Assembly: GCA_965199685.1 (NCBI GenBank)
Contig: OZ241323.1
Coordinates: 806,001 to 870,000, forward strand
Origin: SP5GCR1 sp965199685
GTDB lineage: Bacteria > Pseudomonadota > Gammaproteobacteria > Poriferisulfidales > Oxydemutatoraceae
Reading direction: 5' to 3'
DNA: 64,000 nt
The notes under the pieces are model-generated. The model searched no databases. It was not told the DNA's origin and worked only from the letters and a program-made list of their open reading frames with translations. Positions 23,800-31,546 of this stretch are shown here, in pieces. Position 1 is the first letter of the stretch. Each line of letters starts with the position of its first letter. The translations under genes and the position numbers were made by a program.

Positions 23800-25055
23800 G
23801 GGAATTATATACCATTCTGCACAAAGCTATAATAAAATAAACCAATGAAAGCAAACAGAACAATCTGCTACCACTTATACCCAGCGACTTATAGAAAGCA
23901 CCAGCAATTACATGGCACTGCCGGAGCGTGTCGGCATGTGTGGAATCATTTTGTGGGAAAGTTAAAAGACGAATACGAGTACTATGGGGAAAGCAAGTTT
24001 AAGTACTATACGCTGTGTCCTCAATTCACTACTTTGCGAAAGTATAGTCGTACCTGGTTGCAGGATTATTCAGCTAATATCGTAAAGATGTCATTAAAAC
24101 CAATAGAGACAGCCTATAAAGGCTACTTTAAGGGAATATGCGGATTACCAAAGTTTCACGGAAAATACACATACAATCCGTCATTTCCTATAGATAAGGA
24201 AACTGCAAAAATATCTGGTGAGCATATATACATTCAGAAAATAGGCTGGATTAAGTTTGCTGGTAGCGACAAATATAAAGGTGAGAAGTTTGTATCAGGT
24301 CAGGTCAAATATGAGTGTGGTAACTGGTATGCTTATATTGTCTATGAGATAGAAGTATCAGAAAAACCACAGTTTCTAACGACAGTAGGGCTGGATAGAA
24401 ACTGCGGTCAGGTTGCTTTATCAGACGGCACTATTCATCACGGGCCAGACATTCAGAAAAAGATAGTGAAGCGAAAGCGTTATCAACGGAAGTATGCAAG
24501 AGGGAAGCAAGGGAGTAATAGGCAAAAAGTTGCTAAGTACAAACTGCAGAAAGCCTACAAAGCGGAGCGTAATGCAGGAGCTAACTGGTATCATCAAACC
24601 AGCAAGTTAATCGCAGACAAGTATGATGTTGTGTATATAGAAGAGTTGAAAACCAAAAGCATGACGAAGTCAGCAAAGGGAACGATAACAACTCCTGGCA
24701 CAAATGTAAAGCAGAAAGCAGGTTTGAATAGGTCAATCCTAGCAAGCAGTTGGTATAAGCTAGAACAATGCTTGTCCTACAAAGCCCATGTAGAGAAAGT
24801 GCCAGCACACTACACCAGCCAAACCTGTGATAAGTGCAGCAACGTAGATAAAGCAAACCGCAAGACCCAATCAATTTTCAAGTGTCAACAATGTGGACAC
24901 GAGGACAATGCAGATGTGAATGCTGCATTAAACATTTTGGCGGCTGGGAATACCGCAACTGGACGTGGAGATGGCGACATTAGTCGGTCTGTGAAGCGTC
25001 AAAAAATAGCAAGTAAAGCACGGAGCTTATCTGTGCAGAATTGTATATAATTCCC
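23800..25055 (+). mobile_element. TnpB-carrying element with terminal inverted repeats and 8-bp direct repeats
   Basis: A 1256-bp unit. Its left end (23800-23823) and the reverse complement of its right end (25032-25055) agree at 23 of 24 positions, both beginning GGGAATTATATAC. CAATCAAT stands directly outside both ends (23792-23799 and 25056-25063), as expected of a target-site duplication. The only gene inside is tnpB, whose stop codon lies within the right repeat. IS200/IS605 elements lack long terminal inverted repeats and duplications, so the mobiliser may be a different transposase acting in trans. The direct repeat is low in complexity, so chance is not excluded. Confidence 0.7.
23845..25050 (+). 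CDS. tnpB: TnpB, RNA-guided nuclease of IS200/IS605-type elements
   Basis: A 401-residue TnpB with an intact RuvC-like active site: Asp184 in VGLDRNCGQ, Glu266 in VYIEELKTKSM and Asp357 in NADVNAALNIL. A four-Cys zinc ribbon sits between the last two (C328, C331, C347, C350; TCDKC and CQQCGH). The N-terminal region holds the wedge/REC-like part, including WNHFVGKLK. TnpB cuts DNA next to a short TAM using an omega RNA made from the element's right end. No TnpA is present. Length and motifs are complete, so it may be active. The right end of the gene overlaps the terminal repeat, so an omega RNA would overlap the coding 3' end. Confidence 0.92.
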   Translation: MKANRTICYHLYPATYRKHQQLHGTAGACRHVWNHFVGKLKDEYEYYGESKFKYYTLCPQFTTLRKYSRTWLQDYSANIVKMSLKPIETAYKGYFKGICGLPKFHGKYTYNPSFPIDKETAKISGEHIYIQKIGWIKFAGSDKYKGEKFVSGQVKYECGNWYAYIVYEIEVSEKPQFLTTVGLDRNCGQVALSDGTIHHGPDIQKKIVKRKRYQRKYARGKQGSNRQKVAKYKLQKAYKAERNAGANWYHQTSKLIADKYDVVYIEELKTKSMTKSAKGTITTPGTNVKQKAGLNRSILASSWYKLEQCLSYKAHVEKVPAHYTSQTCDKCSNVDKANRKTQSIFKCQQCGHEDNADVNAALNILAAGNTATGRGDGDISRSVKRQKIASKARSLSVQNCI

Positions 25056-25142
25056 CAATCAATCGTAGTCGTGTTGAAAGATGTATTATAGACTAATCAC
25101 ACCACATTTATATAAAATACGAAGCTAAACAAGGAGAAATCT

Positions 25143-25478
25143 ATGGAAATTCAAATATCTGGACAAGGTTTTGACGTTACAAAACCTATAGAAACCCATA
25201 TCAATGAAAAGTTAAAGAAAATACGCAAACATTTTGACCATTTAGTGAAAGTACACGTTGTATTAAAGATAGAGAAAAATTCTCATATTGCAGAGATCGC
25301 CGTGCATACTAGCCACCATGATTTTTTTGTTAATGCCGAATCTGACGATATGTACACAACGGTGGATAGGCTTATTCCCAAGCTCGATCGCCAAATAATC
25401 AAACACAAAGAAAAATTAAGAGATCATCGCTCCAGAGAAGTTGTGCATCACAACATTAAATCTAAAAAACAGCAATGA
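25143..25478 (+). CDS. hpf: Ribosome hibernation promoting factor (short form)
   Basis: A 111-residue HPF/YfiA-family protein that binds the 30S subunit and favours inactive ribosome dimers in slow growth. It opens with MEIQISGQGFDVTKPIETHI and retains the basic patch near the C-terminus (HKEKLRDHRSREVVHH), slightly extended relative to E. coli Hpf (95). AAGGAG precedes the start. It heads the operon hpf-ptsN-hprK-rapZ. The preceding gene in most genomes, rpoN, is absent and replaced by the TnpB element. Confidence 0.93.
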   Translation: MEIQISGQGFDVTKPIETHINEKLKKIRKHFDHLVKVHVVLKIEKNSHIAEIAVHTSHHDFFVNAESDDMYTTVDRLIPKLDRQIIKHKEKLRDHRSREVVHHNIKSKKQQ

Positions 25479-25924
25479 ATTTTAGCGATTATCTAGATTT
25501 GGAACACATAAGACTGATAGCATCGGCAACCAAAAAGAAATCTTTGGTGATATTGTCTGAGATGGCGTGTCAATCTACCCCGCTAGATCCTCATGCCGTA
25601 TTGGCAAGTCTATTTGAGCGCGAACAATTAGGTAGCACTGCGATAGGCAAAGGTGTTGCGATTCCGCATTGCCGCATCAACGGTTTGAGTAATCCTATTG
25701 TGGCATTATTGCGAGTATCGCAAGGGGTAGATTATGAAGCACCCGATGGATTGCCAGTGAAGCTCATATTTGCTTTGCTGTTTCCATCGGATGCAACGCA
25801 ACAACATCTAGATATTTTGGCAAGTTTGGCGAGTCGTTTTAATGAGACTGCTAATGTGAACGAATTATTGTTGGCACAAAATGAATCCGATTTGTTGCAT
25901 CGGCTCAAAATGCCCACCGCATGA
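25475..25924 (+). CDS. ptsN: PTS IIA-like nitrogen regulatory protein (EIIA-Ntr)
   Basis: A 149-residue EIIA-Ntr domain. The phosphorylated histidine is His65 in GKGVAIPHCRI. It accepts phosphate through the HPr-like protein encoded downstream and usually acts as a regulator (potassium, nitrogen, envelope stress) rather than in sugar uptake. Overlap by 4 bp on both sides (hpf and hprK) shows tight translational coupling. Confidence 0.93.
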   Translation: MNFSDYLDLEHIRLIASATKKKSLVILSEMACQSTPLDPHAVLASLFEREQLGSTAIGKGVAIPHCRINGLSNPIVALLRVSQGVDYEAPDGLPVKLIFALLFPSDATQQHLDILASLASRFNETANVNELLLAQNESDLLHRLKMPTA

Positions 25925-26865
25925 GTGCCAATATCCCTACGGTCGGTGAGTTATTCGACCATCTAAAAGACCAGTTACAGCTACAATGGGTTGCCGGACG
26001 AAGGGCTGCCGATAAACGTTTCATCAAGCACGGAGAAAACCAGCCTGTTGATATTGTAGGTTATTTCAACCCTATACACTCAAGTCAGGTACATATATTG
26101 GATAACGCCGAGATGGCTTACCTAGAGTCGCTCAAAGGGAGTGTGCTAGAAAACGCATTGCATAATTTATTCAGTGAGACCTGTTTTGCAGTGCTCGTAA
26201 GTAATGCACAAAAGCCTATGTCGGATATGCAAACCTTAGCCGACAAACGAGATATTGCGTTGTTTATTTCCTCGTTGGGTGGGGAACCTTTAGTTGACGA
26301 TTTGCGCTATTATTTATCTCGCACGCTTGCCGAAAAATTAACGATGCACGGTGTATTCATGGAAGTCATCAGCATCGGCGTATTGCTTACTGGCGATAGC
26401 GGAGTAGGGAAGAGCGAACTGGCATTGGAATTGATTACCCGAGGACACCGTCTGATAGCCGATGACTCACCAGTGTTTACGCGTATCGCGCCCGATATCG
26501 TGCAAGGTGCCGCGCCGCCGACAATTCAAGACTTTCTGGAGGTGCGTGGCTTGGGAATTTTGAACATTCGCCAAATGTACGGCAACAGCGCGGTCAAAGA
26601 AACCAAATATTTACGCCAGATTATAGACCTTAGGTTTGCAGGCAAAGATTTGAGCGTCAACAAAGACCGCTTGAGGAGTGCGCAACGTACGATGAACGTA
26701 CTCGGCTTGGAAATTCCGGTTTTCACTCTGCCGGTTGCCCCAGGTCGCAACCTCGCTGTTTTGGTTGAAGCGGCGGCAAGAAATCATATTCTTCGTGTCA
26801 GTGGTTATTATGCCGAAGAGGAAATTGCCGCTCGCCAAAGAAACTACATGGATGTCGGGCGATGA
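25921..26865 (+). CDS. hprK: HPr kinase/phosphorylase
   Basis: A 314-residue bifunctional enzyme that phosphorylates and dephosphorylates Ser46 of HPr. The P-loop is GDSGVGKS (158-165), preceded by His143 in the conserved HGV, with IADDSPVF and the family signature EVRGLGILNIRQMYG downstream. It is typical of Gram-positives but also present in many alpha-, beta- and some gammaproteobacteria with regulatory-only PTS operons; enterics lack it. Overlaps ptsN and rapZ by 4 bp each. Confidence 0.95.
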   Translation: MSANIPTVGELFDHLKDQLQLQWVAGRRAADKRFIKHGENQPVDIVGYFNPIHSSQVHILDNAEMAYLESLKGSVLENALHNLFSETCFAVLVSNAQKPMSDMQTLADKRDIALFISSLGGEPLVDDLRYYLSRTLAEKLTMHGVFMEVISIGVLLTGDSGVGKSELALELITRGHRLIADDSPVFTRIAPDIVQGAAPPTIQDFLEVRGLGILNIRQMYGNSAVKETKYLRQIIDLRFAGKDLSVNKDRLRSAQRTMNVLGLEIPVFTLPVAPGRNLAVLVEAAARNHILRVSGYYAEEEIAARQRNYMDVGR

Positions 26866-27722
26866 GATTCGTTATTGTCAGTGGTCTATCCGGTGCCGGC
26901 AAATCGGTGACATTGCAGACTTTGGAAGATCATCACTTTTATTGCATAGATAACATGCCTTTGGAATTTCTTGACGAGCTGACTAAGCGATTGCTTGCAG
27001 AGCAGATTAAACTCGGCGATAGAATTGCAGTTAGTATAGATACCCGTAACTTGATCACCCAATCCACTGATCTTAAATTGATATTGGAGCGATTGGAAAA
27101 CGCCGGGTTTGATACAAAACTGATTTTTTTAAGGGCATCCGAAGAGATATTAGAGCATCGTTATAACGAAACTCGGCGACCACACCCGTTGTCTATATAC
27201 AAAAGCAAGCCACTCAAAACATGTATAAAAAGTGAGATAAATCTGCTTGACGAGATTGCCTCACACGCCGATGCTTATATAGATACCACAAATATGAGCC
27301 AATACGAACTGCGTAATATCGTTGCCAAGCAATTAGAATTGGACAAAGTGCCGCTGTCTATATTGTTGAGGTCTTTCGGCTACAAAAGAGGTGTTCCTAC
27401 GAACTCGGACTATATTTTTGATGTGCGTTGTTTAGTAAATCCGTATTGGACACCCGAGTTAAGACAGTACTTGGGCTTCGACTCAGAAGTGCGAGATTTT
27501 TTAGATAAGTCGCCTAAAAGCATAGAGTTATTCAACGATATTTTTGCTTTTTTGCAAAAATGGATACCGTATTACGAATCCGATATACGTTCTTATTTTA
27601 CGGTAGCCATAGGATGCACCGGCGGGCGACATCGCTCAGTGTATATGGTAGAGAAACTATATCTAAAATTATCCGAGCAGAGACCGGAATACGATATTAA
27701 TAAGGAACATCGGGACATATAG
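26862..27722 (+). CDS. rapZ: RNase adapter protein RapZ
   Basis: A 286-residue P-loop protein. GLSGAGKSV (8-16) opens the N-terminal kinase-like domain. FLRASEEILEHRYNETRRPHP (about 89-109) holds the Walker-like region, SFGYKRGVP leads into the C-terminal domain, and the latter ends with TVAIGCTGGRHRSVYM. RapZ senses glucosamine-6-phosphate and guides RNase E to a small RNA in enterics; the RNA partner here is unknown. It starts within the hprK stop codon. Confidence 0.95.
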   Translation: MRFVIVSGLSGAGKSVTLQTLEDHHFYCIDNMPLEFLDELTKRLLAEQIKLGDRIAVSIDTRNLITQSTDLKLILERLENAGFDTKLIFLRASEEILEHRYNETRRPHPLSIYKSKPLKTCIKSEINLLDEIASHADAYIDTTNMSQYELRNIVAKQLELDKVPLSILLRSFGYKRGVPTNSDYIFDVRCLVNPYWTPELRQYLGFDSEVRDFLDKSPKSIELFNDIFAFLQKWIPYYESDIRSYFTVAIGCTGGRHRSVYMVEKLYLKLSEQRPEYDINKEHRDI

Positions 27723-27747
27723 CGATGTTTCACTATTCATGGCATAA

Positions 27748-28140
27748 ATGACGATGGCAACTTCTGTTTTATTGCTTACCCATAGCGGTATCGGTGATAG
27801 TCTTGCGACGACTGCTAAAAGGCTGATGCCATCTTCGTCTACCCATATAGGCATCTATGCGGTGTCGTACGACTGTGTGCCTGAGGAGGAGATTATCAAG
27901 TTAAAGCAGTATTGTGTGGAGATCGATCAAGGTTCTGGTGTGTTGCTATTGACCGACCTGTACGGTGCAACACCTTCTAATATTGCGATGCAGTTCAAGG
28001 ATGAGGCGAATAGATGGTTGGTCAGCGGACTCAATTTAGCAATGTTGCTCAAGGTTTTGAATTATAGTGATATGGAAGGAGAAGCACTTGCTCAAAAAGC
28101 ATTTGAAGGGGGGCGCGACAGCGTAGTACAGCCATGGTGA
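27748..28140 (+). CDS. PTS EIIA component, mannose family (regulatory)
   Basis: A 130-residue EIIA-Man domain with the phosphorylatable His12 in LLLTHSGIG and GVLLLTDLYGATPSNIA near residue 67-83, the usual dimer-interface region. No EIIB, EIIC or EIID permease genes accompany it, so it is probably part of a phosphorelay used for regulation. The start at 27748 has a close in-frame alternative (27754). It overlaps the HPr gene by 7 bp. Confidence 0.88.
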   Translation: MTMATSVLLLTHSGIGDSLATTAKRLMPSSSTHIGIYAVSYDCVPEEEIIKLKQYCVEIDQGSGVLLLTDLYGATPSNIAMQFKDEANRWLVSGLNLAMLLKVLNYSDMEGEALAQKAFEGGRDSVVQPW

Positions 28141-28403
28141 AGTTGGAGACTACGATTATCAATAAGCTAGGATTGCACGCGCGTGCTGCGGCAAAGTTTG
28201 TTGCACTTGCGTCAAGTTTTGCAAGCGATATAAAAGTGAGCAAGGACGATCAAACGGTCAATGGCAAGAGTATTATGGGAGTTATTATGTTGGCTGCAGC
28301 AAAAGATACATCGTTGTTACTGACGATAGACGGCGAAGACGAAACTGAGGCGGCAGACGGGTTGAGCGAACTTATAAACGACCGTTTCGGAGAGGACGAA
28401 TAG
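28134..28403 (+). CDS. ptsH: Phosphocarrier protein HPr
   Basis: An 89-residue HPr. The EI/EII phosphate site is His15 in KLGLHARAAAKF. The HprK target Ser46 is preserved in VNGKSIMGVIML, which fits the presence of hprK in the same operon. It overlaps the EIIA gene, with ptsI starting 2 bp after it. Confidence 0.93.
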   Translation: MVKLETTIINKLGLHARAAAKFVALASSFASDIKVSKDDQTVNGKSIMGVIMLAAAKDTSLLLTIDGEDETEAADGLSELINDRFGEDE

Positions 28404-28405
28404 TC

Positions 28406-30145
28406 ATGACGATGTTGTTGAACGGTAGCGGCGTGTCTAAAGGCATAGGCATCGGTCCGGTACATTTATTTGAACACGGTAGAGGTGAGATTACTCATTA
28501 TAAGATAACCAAAAGTCGAGTGAGGTCCGAAATCGCCCGTTTCAATAGGGCACATAAACTTGCGGTAGCGCATTTGAAGAATGTTAGAAAACTGATTCCC
28601 GGTGATGCACCTGAGGAAATTGCCACATTCATAGACTCGCATTTGTTGATGATAGCCGATGTTCCCCTCAAGCAAGCTCCGATACAGATTATAGAGGAGC
28701 AATTATGCAATGCCGAATGGGCACTTGATATACAAAAGAAAAAGTTGGTTCAAATCTTTGATGAGATGCAAGATAGTTATCTGAAGACTAGACGCAACGA
28801 TGTGGAGCATATCATTCGTTTGATACAGACTGCTTTAGAGAAGGATAAAGTCACAAGCAAAAACGACAAAAAAACTCAAGAGAAACAGACGAAGCAACTC
28901 AAGGGTTATATCATCGTCTCGGACGATTTGGCACCCGCCGACACCATCATGTTTGAGGATCAAAAGATCGGTGGTTTTGTAACCGAGTACGGCGGCACAA
29001 CCTCGCACACCGCTATTTTGGCACGTAGTCTGGGCATACCGGCGATTGTTGCGGTGCCGAATGTGCGCAATCTACTCAGTGAAAACGAAACCATCATCAT
29101 AGATGGGAACAGCGGTGCGTTAATCGCAGGTGCCGATAAGCAAACCATACAATCGTATCAACAACAAATAAAAGCCGACAAAGCACATCAAAAGCAGTTG
29201 GCAGTCTTGAAGAATAAACCAACGCGCAGTCGCGACGGTGTCGATATCAAGCTGATGACCAATATAGAGTTGAGCGATGAGGTACGCGCGTTTAAGCATA
29301 GCGGTGCCGAGGGTGTGGGATTGTATCGCACCGAATTTCTATATATAGACCGTGACAAAGAAGTAAGCGAAGAGGAACATTTCATCGCCTATAAAAAGAT
29401 ATTGCGGGTTGCTGCCGATAGACCGGTGACGATACGCACCTTGGATTTAGGTGCCGAAAAGGAGTTTGATCCGGATTACGAGGGACCAATGGCACCCAAT
29501 CCGGCTTTGGGTTTGCGTGCAATCCGCCGTTCGCTGAAAAATCCTGATTTATTTTTGCAACAGTTGCGAGCGATATTGCGCGCATCAGTTTACGGAGAAG
29601 TGCGCATTTTGATTCCTATGCTAACCAGCATCAACGAGTTGGAACAGATTATGGAGCTTTACAAATCGGCTCAACAGCAATTAAAGGATAAAAAGAAACG
29701 CTTCAAGCAAAACATCAAAATAGGTGGGATGATAGAAGTACCAGCCGCAGCACTCGCTGCCGATACTTTTGCCCGCAAGCTCGATTTTTTATCGATAGGC
29801 ACGAATGATTTGATCCAATACGCGTTGGCGATAGATCGCATAGACGAAGAGGTCAACTATTTGTATAATCCGCTACATCCTGGTGTCCTCAACTTGATAA
29901 CTATTGTCTTAGACGCAGGGAAGCGACTGAATGTGCCGGTGGCAATGTGTGGAGAGATGGCAGGCGATAGCCGTTATACGACCTTGCTCCTGGCCATGGG
30001 GCTAAGAGAGTTTAGCGTACACCCGAATAACTTACTTGAAATTAAACGAATTATTATGGACAGCGATGTCGGTAGTCTACAGCGTAAATATCGGCGTATG
30101 GGGACACACCCCGACCCAGCTCGCATAGCTGAGTTTTGTTCTTAA
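28406..30145 (+). CDS. ptsI: Phosphoenolpyruvate-protein phosphotransferase (enzyme I)
   Basis: A 579-residue enzyme I, the first step of the PTS relay. The swivel-domain phosphohistidine is His201 in GGTTSHTAILARSLGIPA. The PEP-binding barrel carries DLGAEKEF and EGVGLYRTEFLY, with SIGTNDLIQYALAIDR and the catalytic Cys in VAMCGEMAGD. There is a short lysine-rich insertion (about 146-166) before the swivel domain. With HPr, EIIA-Man, EIIA-Ntr and HprK it gives a complete regulatory relay without any sugar transporter in view. Confidence 0.95.
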   Translation: MTMLLNGSGVSKGIGIGPVHLFEHGRGEITHYKITKSRVRSEIARFNRAHKLAVAHLKNVRKLIPGDAPEEIATFIDSHLLMIADVPLKQAPIQIIEEQLCNAEWALDIQKKKLVQIFDEMQDSYLKTRRNDVEHIIRLIQTALEKDKVTSKNDKKTQEKQTKQLKGYIIVSDDLAPADTIMFEDQKIGGFVTEYGGTTSHTAILARSLGIPAIVAVPNVRNLLSENETIIIDGNSGALIAGADKQTIQSYQQQIKADKAHQKQLAVLKNKPTRSRDGVDIKLMTNIELSDEVRAFKHSGAEGVGLYRTEFLYIDRDKEVSEEEHFIAYKKILRVAADRPVTIRTLDLGAEKEFDPDYEGPMAPNPALGLRAIRRSLKNPDLFLQQLRAILRASVYGEVRILIPMLTSINELEQIMELYKSAQQQLKDKKKRFKQNIKIGGMIEVPAAALAADTFARKLDFLSIGTNDLIQYALAIDRIDEEVNYLYNPLHPGVLNLITIVLDAGKRLNVPVAMCGEMAGDSRYTTLLLAMGLREFSVHPNNLLEIKRIIMDSDVGSLQRKYRRMGTHPDPARIAEFCS

Positions 30146-30148
30146 CTG

Positions 30149-31498
30149 GTGTACGAATATATGGAAGCACAAAACACTGCAGAATATCTATCTGAAGCAC
30201 TACGCAGCGGCAAAGTCGCACAAGTGAAAGGGTTGTTGAATAATTTTCATGCTGGTGAAATTGCCAATCTTTTGGAAGCCCTTCCTATTCCAGAACGCCG
30301 CATCGTATGGAAACTGACCAATGTTAGTTTAGAGGGTGATATCTTGTTGGAAGTCAGCGAGGATGTCCGCAAAAACCTAATTGAACTAACCCAAGATGCC
30401 GAATTATTGCTTGCAACCGAAGATTTGGAAATAGATGATCTTGCCGACCTGATAGACACTTTGCCCGACACCGTAACCCGACAGTTGCTGGCAGGCATGG
30501 ATGCGCAAAATCGTCATCGCCTCAAGCAGGTATTATCTTACGATGCTGATACCGCAGGAGGCTTGATGAACCCTGATGTTCTGACGCTACGCACCAATAT
30601 CACGATAGATGTCGCAATACGCTATATCAAAATGAAAAAAACACTACCGCCACATACCGATAATTTAATCGTTGTTGATTATTCAAACCGCTATTCAGGA
30701 GTTGTACCGATCGGTGATTTAATCACCCGTGATAAAGATACACTGATTGCAGATTTGACGAATACCGAAGCAACTGCGATACCTGTTTCAATGCCGGCAA
30801 GCGAAGTAGTCGCGTTGTTTGAAGATAGAGACTTGGTGTCGGCTGCGGTCGTTGATGCGGACAACAAAGTCGTCGGTCGGATTACCGTGGACGATGTCTT
30901 GGATGTACTTCGCAACGAACCCCGGCAAGAGCGTATCGGTTTTTCCGGTGCTTCAGGCGAGGAAGATCTTTATGCACCGGTTTTAAGTTCAGCTAGAAAA
31001 CGCGCATTGTGGTTGGGAATTAATTTACTGACTGCGTTTATCGCCGCTTGGTTTATTAGTCTTTTTGAAGATACCCTACAGCAAATCATCATACTTGCTG
31101 TTTTGATACCAGTAGTCGCAAGCATGGGTGGGATAGCCGGTAGTCAGACTTTGATGATTACGATACGCGGTCTTGCAACCAAACGTTTAACCGAAGACAA
31201 TCCGACCATGCTATTACTCAAAGAAGCATTGGTAGGCTCCTTGAACGGCGTGCTGTGGGCGATAATCGTCGCTACAATTACGATTTTTTGGGTCGACGAT
31301 ATTGGCGTAGGCATCATCATCGCCGCAGCGATTATCGTCAACTTGATTTGCGCTGCCGGTGCTGGTGTGATAATCCCTATTTTATTAAAGAAGTTTGGCG
31401 TAGACCCAGCACTTGCCGGCAGCGTGGTGTTGACGACCATCACTGATATCATAGGTGTCGTCGCCTTTCTGGGATTGGCGACGGTGTTTTTGATATAA
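30149..31498 (+). CDS. mgtE: Magnesium transporter MgtE
   Basis: A 449-residue Mg2+ channel of the MgtE family. An N-terminal superhelical domain (about 10-130) precedes two CBS domains, including VVDADNKVVGRITVDDVLDVL (about 230-250), and five transmembrane helices at the C-terminus starting near LWLGINLLTAFIAAWF. The pore-lining AGSQTLMITIRGLA is visible. GTG 30149 is the longest start; ATG 30161 is an alternative. It lies 3 bp from ptsI, as seen in other proteobacteria with this PTS operon. Confidence 0.93.
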   Translation: MYEYMEAQNTAEYLSEALRSGKVAQVKGLLNNFHAGEIANLLEALPIPERRIVWKLTNVSLEGDILLEVSEDVRKNLIELTQDAELLLATEDLEIDDLADLIDTLPDTVTRQLLAGMDAQNRHRLKQVLSYDADTAGGLMNPDVLTLRTNITIDVAIRYIKMKKTLPPHTDNLIVVDYSNRYSGVVPIGDLITRDKDTLIADLTNTEATAIPVSMPASEVVALFEDRDLVSAAVVDADNKVVGRITVDDVLDVLRNEPRQERIGFSGASGEEDLYAPVLSSARKRALWLGINLLTAFIAAWFISLFEDTLQQIIILAVLIPVVASMGGIAGSQTLMITIRGLATKRLTEDNPTMLLLKEALVGSLNGVLWAIIVATITIFWVDDIGVGIIIAAAIIVNLICAAGAGVIIPILLKKFGVDPALAGSVVLTTITDIIGVVAFLGLATVFLI

Positions 31499-31519
31499 AT
31501 CTTACCGACGGTAGATTTT
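31497..31519 (+). terminator. Possible hairpin terminator after mgtE
   Basis: AAATCT (31497-31502) pairs with AGATTT (31513-31518), and ACC with GGT, around a GAC loop, with one bulged base and a short T-rich tail. It sits directly at the mgtE stop codon. The stem is weak. Confidence 0.35.
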
Positions 31520-31546
31520 AATGAGAGTATTTGAGTAAGATTAGGC

